Source: JBJKSO01 sp046703825
Lineage (GTDB): Bacteria; Chloroflexota; Dormibacteria; Aeolococcales; Bog-877
Length of the DNA stretch: 8,444 bases
Assembly (NCBI GenBank): GCA_046703825.1
Contig: JBJKSO010000090.1
Span: forward strand, 1 to 8,444
Direction: 5' to 3'
Shown: positions 1 through 5,796 of the stretch, piece by piece
How positions within the stretch are numbered: position 1 is the first letter of the stretch
Layout: each line of letters opens with the position of its first letter
Program-made: the position numbers and the translations under genes
The notes under the pieces: model-generated
What the model was told of the DNA's origin: nothing
What the model saw: only the letters and a program-made list of their open reading frames with translations
The model's database searches: none

Positions 1-22
1 GGCCGCAGCCGGGGCTGCGGCC
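1..22. repeat. Perfect 10-bp inverted repeat at the left edge
   Basis: GGCCGCAGCC (1-10) and its exact reverse complement GGCTGCGGCC (13-22) are separated by GG. As RNA this would form a 9-10 bp GC stem with a tiny loop. It lies within the open frame of the Nudix gene and ends 7 bases before the GTG at 30. It may extend past the left edge. It could be coding sequence that happens to be palindromic, or a structure near the translation start. Confidence 0.5.
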
Positions 23-509
23 GGCGGGGGTGCTGACGCTGCTCGATCCCAACCGCTCCGATTTGCCGCTGCTGTTGCTCCGGCGCAGCGCCGGCCTGCG
101 CAGCCACCCCGACCAGGTGGCGCTGCCCGGGGGCAGCCGCTCCGGCGAGGATGCCACTCTCTGGGCGACGGCGCTGCGCGAGGCGGCCGAGGAGCTCGGG
201 GTGCCGGCGGACGCGGTGGCCCTGAAGGGCCGCCTGAGCAGCGTGCCCACCCGTGTGTCCGGATTCGTGATGGTTCCCTACCTGGGCCTGCTCCGGCGTC
301 CCTTCGAGGTCCGCATACAAGAGGGTGAGGTGACGGAGTCGTTCTGGTTCCCGCTCCTTCCCGAGGCGGCGGCCCTGAGGCGGGCGCACCGCTCGGTACC
401 GGAGCTGCCGGAAGACGTGCAGGTGCCGGGCTTCCCCTTCCTCCGGCACTTCATCTGGGGAGCCACCGGCGCGGTGGTCGACGACATCCTGGCCCGACTG
501 GCCGGATGA
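1..509 (+). CDS. Nudix hydrolase, CoA pyrophosphatase (NudL/NUDT7) type, 5' partial
   Basis: Likely hydrolyses the diphosphate of coenzyme A or acyl-CoA to 4'-phosphopantetheine and 3',5'-ADP, in the cytosol. The Nudix helix is visible as LREAAEELGV after PGG, with the one-residue-longer spacing usual for the CoA branch. Just upstream, LLLRRSAGLRSHPDQVALPGG-like residues follow the NuCoA signature LLTxR(S/A)x3Rx3Gx3FPGG, with Asp in place of the Gly and Leu in place of the Phe. The C-terminal IWGATG matches the family's IWGATA. A GTG at position 30 would give a 159-residue protein, but the frame stays open to the left edge (codons from position 3) and encodes LRPAG before it, the first beta strand normally seen as RPAAVL. 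The true start is therefore probably outside the window. The family is usually near 190-220 residues. The stop at 507-509 lies 4 bases from the stop of convergent lon. Family assignment is firm; CoA as substrate is inferred. Confidence 0.85.
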   Translation, partial: PQPGLRPAGVLTLLDPNRSDLPLLLLRRSAGLRSHPDQVALPGGSRSGEDATLWATALREAAEELGVPADAVALKGRLSSVPTRVSGFVMVPYLGLLRRPFEVRIQEGEVTESFWFPLLPEAAALRRAHRSVPELPEDVQVPGFPFLRHFIWGATGAVVDDILARLAG

Positions 510-513
510 GGGC

Positions 514-3000
514 TCAGTTGGCGGGGGGCACCGCCACCGGACTTTGCAGGCCGAAGCCCACCGCCCGTCGCGCCTCGAGGTGGGGAACGGCGGGGAGCAG
601 CGCCCGGTCGAGCACCTCGTCGAGGGCGCGGACGAAATCCACCTCCATGCCCTCGAGCAAGCTCTTGTCGATCTCGTGGAGATCTCGGCGGTTGCGCTCC
701 GGAAGCAGGAAGACCTTGATCCCGGCGCGGTGCGCCGCCAGGAGCTTGTCCTTGACCCCGCCGATGGGCAAAATCCGGCCCCTCAGCGTTACCTCGCCGG
801 TCATGGCCAGGTCGTGCCGCACCGGACGGTCCGACGCGACCGACACCAAGGCGGTGGCCAGGGTCACCCCGGCCGAGGGGCCGTCCTTGGGGATCGCTCC
901 AGCCGGGACGTGGACATGCACCGCGTGGCTGTCGAAGAACGATGGGTTGACACCGAAGTCGGAGCCGTGCACCCGCACCCAGGACAGGGCGGCCCGGGCT
1001 GACTCCTGCATCACGTCGCCGATCTGGCCGGTGAGCTGGAGCTCGGGACGGCCGTCGATGGCGAGCGCCTCCACCGTGACCAGATCACCGCCGACGTCGG
1101 ACACGACCACCCCGGTGACCACGCCGACTCGATCCTCGGCCTCGGCCTCAACTGTGTCGAAGCGGGCCGGCCCGAGGTACTCGACCAGGCCGTCCGGGGA
1201 GACCGTGATCTTGCTCAGCTCCGGGTTCTCTATCAGTTGGCGGGGTACCTTGCGCATCACCTGGGCGATCTGCCGCTCCAGGTTGCGCACTCCGGCCTCG
1301 CGGGTGTAGCTGCGCACGATGGCGTGCAGCGCCTCGTCTGTCAGCTCGATCTCGTCATGGCTCAGCGCGTGCTGCTCCAGCTGCCGCGGGATGAGGTAGC
1401 CCTTGGCGATGCCGAGCTTCTCCTCCTCCGTGTAGCCGGTGAGCCGGATGATCTCCATCCGGTCGCGCAGCGGCGGGGAGATGGTGTCGATCACGTTGGC
1501 GGTGGTGATGAACAGCACCTGGGAGAGGTCGTAGGCGACCTCCAGGTAGTGGTCCGAGAACTCGCGATTCTGCTCCGGGTCGAGCACCTCCAGCAGCGCC
1601 GCCGAGGGGTCGCCGCGGAAGTCCAGCCCCACTTTGTCGATCTCGTCGAGCATCATCACCGGGTTCTTGGTTCCGGCCTGCTTCATGGCCTGGATCACCC
1701 GCCCGGGCAAGGCCCCGATGTAGGTGCGCCGGTGGCCGCGGATCTCCGCTTCGTCCCGAATACCGCCGAGGGACACCCGCACCAGCTTGCGGTCCAGGGC
1801 CCGGGCGATGCTGCGGCCCAAAGAGGTCTTGCCTACCCCCGGAGGGCCGACGAAGCAGAGGATGGGCGTCTGCAGCGGACGCGGCTCGGGGGCTCCCTCG
1901 GTGCGCTCTTCCTTGGCACGCTGGGCCAAAACCCGCTGGCGGACCGCCATCCACTCGAGGATGCGCTCCTTGACCTTGGGCAGGCCGTAGTGGTCCTCGT
2001 CCAGGATGCGCGCGGCCTCAGCGATGTCGACCCGCTCCTCGGCCACCTCCTTCCAGGGAAGGTCGACCAGCCAGTCAATGTAGGTGCGCACGATGCCGAC
2101 CTCGGGGGAGGCACTCGGGAGCGACTCCATCCGGTCCAGTTCCTTGAGAGCGCGCTGCTCGACGGGTTCGGGCATGCCCGACGCCTCGATGCGCTCGCGG
2201 AGGTCCTCCTCCGCCCCGCTCTCGCCGCCGAGTTCCGCCAGCTCCTTGCGGATGGCCTTGAGCTGCTCGCGCAGGATGGCTTCCCGCTGACCCTGGTTGA
2301 TGGTCTGGGCTACGTCCTGCTGAATCTTGCTGCGCAGCTGGGCGACTTCCACTTGGCGGGCCAAAAGTGGCACCAGGCCGCGCAGCCGACGCTCTACGTC
2401 CGGCTCCTGCAGCAGGGCGACCCGGTCCGGCGCCTCCAGGTCGGGCGCGGTACCGGCGAGGTCAGAGACCCGAGCCGGCTCCTTGGCCCGGGCCACCGCC
2501 ACCGCCAGCTCGGGTGGAACGGCCGCCCCGGCGGCGACGTAGTCGGCGAAGAGCTGCCGCACCGAGCCGGCCAGGGCGTCGATCTCGGTGCCCTCGGGCT
2601 CGGTGTCGGGAAGGTCGACCACCTTGGCAATCCACTGCTCCCCGATTTCCAAATCAACCAGGCGCACCCGGCGTAGGCCCTCGACCAGCACCTGCGCCCC
2701 GGCATTGCCGCGCCGGAAAGCTCCGATCTGGGCTACCACCGCGACCGGGTAGAGGTCCAGCAGCTGGACCTCATCCAGCTCACCCTGGCGCTGCACCGCC
2801 ACCACCACCTTGCCCTCGGCGGCGACCGCCGCCTCCAAGCTGGCCACCGACCGAGGGCGGCCCGCCCCCAGGGGTGCCAGCTGGTGCGGTAGGACGACGT
2901 TGTCGCGCAGCGGCACCAGCGGCATGGTCTCAATCTGAGGAAGGGCCGACGCCCGGGCGGCACCCGCCGCGCTCTCGTCAGGCCGCTTGTCTTCGCTCAT
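514..3000 (-). CDS. lon: ATP-dependent protease La, LonA type
   Basis: Cytosolic AAA+ serine protease that unfolds and degrades damaged and regulatory proteins; 828 residues, complete, close to the family's usual 780-820. Order: LAN substrate-binding domain (about 24-215, beginning MPLVPLRDNVVLP), helical coiled-coil linker (about 215-290), AAA+ module with Walker A GPPGVGKT (385-392, Lys391) and Walker B MMLDEID (Asp452, Glu453), then the protease domain. The catalytic dyad is Ser709 in PKDGPSAG and Lys752 in GGVKDKLLAA, 43 residues apart as in E. coli Lon (Ser679/Lys722). The full LAN domain separates it from LonB. The ATG at 2998-3000 is chosen because the LAN domain begins just after it and GGAG stands 9 bases upstream (minus-strand complement of 3010-3013). 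The frame is open further upstream, but that part is Arg/Pro-rich antiframe of the SRPBCC gene. It follows the SRPBCC gene in the same direction after 100 bases, and its stop nearly touches the Nudix stop. I found no clear CIRCE or HspR box upstream. Confidence 0.97.
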   Translation of the reverse strand: MSEDKRPDESAAGAARASALPQIETMPLVPLRDNVVLPHQLAPLGAGRPRSVASLEAAVAAEGKVVVAVQRQGELDEVQLLDLYPVAVVAQIGAFRRGNAGAQVLVEGLRRVRLVDLEIGEQWIAKVVDLPDTEPEGTEIDALAGSVRQLFADYVAAGAAVPPELAVAVARAKEPARVSDLAGTAPDLEAPDRVALLQEPDVERRLRGLVPLLARQVEVAQLRSKIQQDVAQTINQGQREAILREQLKAIRKELAELGGESGAEEDLRERIEASGMPEPVEQRALKELDRMESLPSASPEVGIVRTYIDWLVDLPWKEVAEERVDIAEAARILDEDHYGLPKVKERILEWMAVRQRVLAQRAKEERTEGAPEPRPLQTPILCFVGPPGVGKTSLGRSIARALDRKLVRVSLGGIRDEAEIRGHRRTYIGALPGRVIQAMKQAGTKNPVMMLDEIDKVGLDFRGDPSAALLEVLDPEQNREFSDHYLEVAYDLSQVLFITTANVIDTISPPLRDRMEIIRLTGYTEEEKLGIAKGYLIPRQLEQHALSHDEIELTDEALHAIVRSYTREAGVRNLERQIAQVMRKVPRQLIENPELSKITVSPDGLVEYLGPARFDTVEAEAEDRVGVVTGVVVSDVGGDLVTVEALAIDGRPELQLTGQIGDVMQESARAALSWVRVHGSDFGVNPSFFDSHAVHVHVPAGAIPKDGPSAGVTLATALVSVASDRPVRHDLAMTGEVTLRGRILPIGGVKDKLLAAHRAGIKVFLLPERNRRDLHEIDKSLLEGMEVDFVRALDEVLDRALLPAVPHLEARRAVGFGLQSPVAVPPAN

Positions 3001-3030
3001 TGACTTGAACTCCAGCAGAACACTTGGAAA

Positions 3031-3048
3031 TTGCGGCAGCCGCCGCAA
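3031..3048. repeat. Small hairpin between the SRPBCC gene and lon
   Basis: TTGCGGC (3031-3037) and GCCGCAA (3042-3048) form a perfect 7-bp stem with a 4-base loop inside the 100-base gap upstream of lon. Read on the minus strand it is followed by only TTT and then CC, so it is a poor intrinsic terminator. It could be a weak attenuator, a site for a lon regulator, or an mRNA structure 31 bases before the lon start. No convincing -35/-10 pair was found in this gap. Confidence 0.4.
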
Positions 3049-3100
3049 CCTGAGTCTGCCCGACCGCCGACCCCCCCAAACGTGGCTGGACCCGACCTGG

Positions 3101-3541
3101 TCAGCCCGGGCCGCGGGCCTCGGCCGCGCGCTTGAGCGCCCGCACCTCGGCTTCCACGGTGCGGGTCGCCCAGCCCTGGAGGGCCCGATCCAGCAGCGGT
3201 GACAGCGGGCCGTAGCCGAAGTCGTACTCCTCGCGGTGGGTGAGCCGGACCTGTCCGTCCAAGGGGTCCAGCAGGAAGACCGCCTGGAAGCCGCGCAGGC
3301 GTCCCTGGAGCATCTTGAGCTCCACCCGATCGGGGAGCACGGTGTAGCGGGCGCGGATCGTGGACTTGATCGGCCCAAGGTTGCCGTGGATCCGGGCCAC
3401 CAGCCCGCTCTCGTCCCGGGTCTCCACCTCCATAGCCTGGACCTTGGTGTCGCCGGTTTGGTAGGCCTTGGGGTCGAGCACCGCCTCGCGCACCTGAGCC
3501 AGCGGCGCGCGGACCAAAACGCTGGCCTCGGCAACCATCAT
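3101..3541 (-). CDS. SRPBCC (START/Bet v1-like, polyketide cyclase/dehydrase family) protein
   Basis: A 146-residue single-domain protein. The fold is suggested by an N-terminal strand (VAEASVLVRAP, about 3-13), the helix pair LAQVREAVLDPKAY (14-27), alternating antiparallel strands (about 32-107, with MEVETRDESG, STIRARYTVLPDRVEL and QVRLTHREEYDF) and the long C-terminal helix LLDRALQGWATRTVEAEVRALKRAAEA (116-142) that closes the hydrophobic cavity in this superfamily. There is no signal peptide or membrane segment. The ATG at 3539-3541 overlaps the stop of the upstream dehydrogenase (ATGA). A strong GGAGGAG ribosome site lies 8 bases upstream inside the dehydrogenase gene (complement of 3550-3556), so the pair is translationally coupled. 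A second ATG follows at once (3536-3538), but its spacing is worse. The superfamily binds lipids or polycyclic ligands, acts as a cyclase or chaperones targets. The ligand cannot be read from sequence, though coupling to a dehydrogenase suggests a shared small-molecule substrate. Confidence 0.82.
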   Translation of the reverse strand: MMVAEASVLVRAPLAQVREAVLDPKAYQTGDTKVQAMEVETRDESGLVARIHGNLGPIKSTIRARYTVLPDRVELKMLQGRLRGFQAVFLLDPLDGQVRLTHREEYDFGYGPLSPLLDRALQGWATRTVEAEVRALKRAAEARGPG

Positions 3542-4782
3542 GGGTGGGGCTCCTCCAGCATCTCCAGAGTGACCTTGATGGACCCGCTGCGAGCCGGGTC
3601 GGCGGCGGCGGCGAAGCCCTCGCGCCACCGGCTGAGCGGAAAGCGGTGGGTGCACCAGGCGGCCACCCGTTCTGCATGGGTGGCGATCAGGCCCATGGCC
3701 AGCTCGAGCAGGTGGCGGGGATCGTCCGGGCACTGACTGCGGCCGTAGCCGTTGGAACCGAGGATGTTGGCCTCCTTGTAGTAGGTCAGCGTGTTCTCGG
3801 TGCGCTGCGCGCGCGAAACTCCCACCACCACGATACGTCCGCGCGGCGCCAGCGAGCGCAGAGAGAGCTCCATGGTGTCCGCGCTTCCGATCGAGTCCAG
3901 CACCACCTCCACCCCCCCGCCCAGCAGCCAGGGGTCGCCCCGCCAGGGACGCGCCATCCGGCCCAGGCCGCGTCGAGCCAGTTCCTCGACGACGAGCCGG
4001 GAGCGCGTGGGCAGCGCCGTGCTCCCGAGCAGCTGCACCAGCTCCACCTGGTGGCCCCAGGCCGCGGTAGTGAAGACCTCAGCCCCGGGCCAGCGCTGCC
4101 GGGCGGCCAGCGTCAGGCAGAGTCCGATGGTGCCGGCGCCCACCACCAGCACGGGCCCCGCAGGGGGCTCGCCGGCCCTCTCCAGCGCATGCAGGGCCAC
4201 CGCCATGGGATCCGCGAGCACCGCCAGCTCCGCGGGGGTGGCCGGCGGTATCGGGTGGCACTGACTGGGGTGGGCAAAAAGCACCTCCCCGAAGCCGCCG
4301 GGAAGCCCGCGCACGTTCCCGAGGTGCATCCCCCGGCCCGTGCCCCAGGGGCCGCCATCGGGGACGCACCAGCAGTGCGGGGGGAAGCCGGCCTGGCAGG
4401 CACGGCACAGCCGTTCCAGACCGCGAGCCGCGCATCCCAACCAGGGGTCGACGGCAACTAGCTGCCCCGCCGCCAGGTCGGAGTCCCCCGCCTCCTCGAC
4501 CTGAGCCACGATCTCATGCCCGGGCACGTGGGGAAAGGAGACCAGGCCACTCAGGGGGTTGTCGCTGCTCGCCTGGAGCACCGCCTCCTTGACGTCGCTG
4601 CCGCAGATCCCGGTGCGGACGGCGCGCAGCCGCAGCCAGCCGGGCGCGGGAACCGCCGGCTCCGCCAGCTCGCGCAGGGACAGCAGCGACGGTCCCTTGA
4701 TGGCCCAGGTCGGCCGCAGGCTGGCCGCGAGCGCAGCGGCAGGGAGCCTGGCGCTGGCGGGGTCGAAGACCAGTGCGCGCAT
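3538..4782 (-). CDS. Zinc-dependent medium-chain dehydrogenase (alcohol/threonine/glucose dehydrogenase-like)
   Basis: A 414-residue MDR-superfamily oxidoreductase that should oxidise an alcohol to a carbonyl with NAD(P). The N-terminal GroES-like domain carries the catalytic-zinc ligands Cys60 (TGICGSD) and His89-Glu90 (VPGHE), with Asp191 (LADPMAVALHA) at the usual second-site position. Candidate structural-zinc cysteines are Cys117, 126, 129 and 137; the last three keep the family spacing C-x2-C-x7-C, but the first is displaced to C-x8-C. The Rossmann nucleotide motif is VVGAGTIG (213-220). The end of the second Rossmann strand reads TTAAWGHQ, with none of the acidic residue that normally selects NAD, so cofactor choice is unclear. 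The ATG at 4780-4782 has AGGG 7 bases upstream. The protein is somewhat longer than a typical 340-380-residue MDR, with extra residues at 11-30 and 138-165. It heads a minus-strand unit with the SRPBCC gene and is divergent from ispH. Substrate unknown. Confidence 0.88.
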   Translation of the reverse strand: MRALVFDPASARLPAAALAASLRPTWAIKGPSLLSLRELAEPAVPAPGWLRLRAVRTGICGSDVKEAVLQASSDNPLSGLVSFPHVPGHEIVAQVEEAGDSDLAAGQLVAVDPWLGCAARGLERLCRACQAGFPPHCWCVPDGGPWGTGRGMHLGNVRGLPGGFGEVLFAHPSQCHPIPPATPAELAVLADPMAVALHALERAGEPPAGPVLVVGAGTIGLCLTLAARQRWPGAEVFTTAAWGHQVELVQLLGSTALPTRSRLVVEELARRGLGRMARPWRGDPWLLGGGVEVVLDSIGSADTMELSLRSLAPRGRIVVVGVSRAQRTENTLTYYKEANILGSNGYGRSQCPDDPRHLLELAMGLIATHAERVAAWCTHRFPLSRWREGFAAAADPARSGSIKVTLEMLEEPHP

Positions 4783-4833
4783 CTGCTAACCCTAGCGGGC
4801 GGTCCTCCCCGCCAGGCCATAAAGGTGGACGCT

Positions 4834-4855
4834 AATCTAACGAAACAGTTAGATT
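4834..4855. promoter_or_regulatory. AT-rich palindromic operator in the divergent dehydrogenase/ispH intergenic region
   Basis: AATCTAAC (4834-4841) and its exact complement GTTAGATT (4848-4855) are separated by GAAACA. Allowing one bulged G at 4856, the arms extend by GCT (4831-4833) and AGC (4857-4859). The site is markedly AT-rich in a very GC-rich window, sits 52 bases from the dehydrogenase start and 98 bases before the ispH start, and has no T-run, so it is not a terminator. Length and symmetry fit a dimeric TetR- or MarR-type repressor. A further CTAAC lies at 4786-4790. Possible promoter elements on the plus strand overlap or follow it: TTGACT (4860-4865), without a good -10 at 17 bases, or CATAAC (4869-4874) as a -10 without a good -35. 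No regulator gene is visible in the window. Confidence 0.55.
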
Positions 4856-4906
4856 GAGCTTGACTTTCATAACAGCAGCGGAGATCACCCGGGCGTACGT
4901 TCGACT

Positions 4907-4912
4907 AGGAGG
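4907..4912 (+). promoter_or_regulatory. Orphan consensus Shine-Dalgarno sequence AGGAGG in the ispH leader
   Basis: AGGAGG is the strongest ribosome-binding match in the intergenic region, but no ATG, GTG or TTG follows within 4-15 bases. The ispH frame opens just before it (after an in-frame TAG at 4906-4908). The nearest codon of any non-standard kind is ATA at 4927. The ispH GTG start is 41 bases further on and has its own weaker AGGG. The site could be chance, a ribosome standby site, or a sign of a base error that removed a start codon. Confidence 0.3.
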
Positions 4913-4953
4913 ATCGTTTAGGCCCGATAAAGATCGCCAGCGCGAGGGAGTGC

Positions 4954-5796
4954 GTGGATACCTTCAGACCGCGGCACACCGGCTTCTGCTTCGGGGTGAG
5001 GGACGCCCTCCAGCTGACCGCGTCCGCCCTCGAGGATGGCGCCGAGACCGTGGCGCTCGGTCAGGTGGTGCACAATCAGCGGGCCGTGGACGACCTCGAG
5101 CAACGGGGTCTGCGCCGCGGGACAGAACTGCCCCTGGCTGGAGGCCCGCGGGTCGTGATCACCGCCCACGGGGCCACGCCCCAGCTGTTTGAGGAGGCCC
5201 AGCGTCGCGGCTTGGATACCGTCGACACCACCTGTCCCCTGGTGCGCCGGGTCCAGCGCCATGCCCAAGAGCTGAGCCAGCTCGACCTGCCGGTGGTGAT
5301 AGTCGGACACGCGGCTCACGCCGAGGTCAAAGGGGTGGCGGGTTGGGCCGCTGCCGCGTCCACCACCGAGGTCAAGATCCTGGATTCGATCGAGCAGGCG
5401 GCGCAGCTCCCGTGGACACCGAGACGCGGGGTGGTCTGCCAGAGCACCTTTCCCCAGGCACGATTCGCCGAGATCGTGGAGGAGCTGCGCAAGAAGTCCG
5501 ACGAGCTGGTGGTACGCGACACCACCTGCCCCGTCGTGAACCAGCGCCATCGCGAGGCGGTCGGCACTCTCCTCGACCGCGCCGACGTGGTGCTGGTGGT
5601 GGGCGGCAAGAACTCGGCCAACACTGTCGCCCTGGCCGAGACCTGCGCCGAGCGAGTCCCCACCCACCACGTGGAAAGCGCGGCCGAGATTCAGCCTTCA
5701 TGGTTCCGTCCCGGCCAGCTGGTTGGCATCACCTCCGGCACCTCCACCCCCAGCTGGGTGGTCGATGAAGTCGAAGCAAGGTGCCGTGATATCTGA
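4954..5796 (+). CDS. ispH: 4-hydroxy-3-methylbut-2-enyl diphosphate reductase
   Basis: Last enzyme of the MEP pathway: an iron-sulfur reductase that converts HMBPP to IPP and DMAPP in the cytosol, using ferredoxin- or flavodoxin-type electrons. 280 residues, complete. The three cluster cysteines are Cys12 (GFCFGVRDA), Cys94 (DTTCPLV) and Cys192 (DTTCPVVNQR). Substrate-site residues are also present: His40 (QVVHN), His72 (AHG), His122 and the proton-relay Glu124 (GHAAHAEVKG), Thr165 (CQSTF), the GGKNSAN loop (217-223) and SGTSTP (261-266). The N-terminus reads HTGFCFGVR rather than the common PRGFCAGV. The GTG at 4954 puts the first cysteine at position 12, as in E. coli IspH, and has AGGG (4945-4948) 5 bases upstream. 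The frame is open back to 4909, but no standard start codon lies there. The 3' end overlaps the prenyl synthase start, making ispH first in a three-gene isoprenoid operon. Confidence 0.97.
   Translation: MDTFRPRHTGFCFGVRDALQLTASALEDGAETVALGQVVHNQRAVDDLEQRGLRRGTELPLAGGPRVVITAHGATPQLFEEAQRRGLDTVDTTCPLVRRVQRHAQELSQLDLPVVIVGHAAHAEVKGVAGWAAAASTTEVKILDSIEQAAQLPWTPRRGVVCQSTFPQARFAEIVEELRKKSDELVVRDTTCPVVNQRHREAVGTLLDRADVVLVVGGKNSANTVALAETCAERVPTHHVESAAEIQPSWFRPGQLVGITSGTSTPSWVVDEVEARCRDI

Noticed and set aside
506..1309. 267-codon Ser/Thr/Arg-rich frame on the plus strand
   Set aside because: Complementary to the lon protease domain; no motif of its own.
1237..2676. 479-codon open frame on the plus strand
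   Set aside because: Antisense to the lon LAN and AAA+ regions; no recognisable domain. Long antisense frames are usual in high-GC genes.
3031..3048. Intrinsic terminator after the SRPBCC gene
   Set aside because: The stem is short (7 bp) and only TTT follows on the minus strand, too weak to call a terminator; kept as a hairpin only.
3001..3534. Frame upstream of lon that would extend Lon by 178 residues
   Set aside because: It is Arg/Trp/Pro-rich, unlike any Lon N-terminus, and lies antiframe within the real SRPBCC gene. The LAN domain begins right after the ATG at 3000, which has its own ribosome site.
3544..4461. 305-codon plus-strand frame
   Set aside because: Antisense shadow of the zinc dehydrogenase, whose metal and nucleotide motifs are all on the minus strand.
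4854..5192. 112-codon plus-strand frame beginning TTG near the palindrome
   Set aside because: Mostly overlaps ispH in another frame and becomes Arg/Gly/Pro-rich; no ribosome site before the TTG.
4918..5670. 250-codon minus-strand frame
   Set aside because: Antisense to ispH; His/Gly-rich without a family.
5723..5764. GTG at 5723 as the prenyl synthase start
   Set aside because: The added residues are a Pro/Ala run encoded by the out-of-frame end of ispH; the ATG at 5765 has a better upstream context and gives a normal N-terminus.
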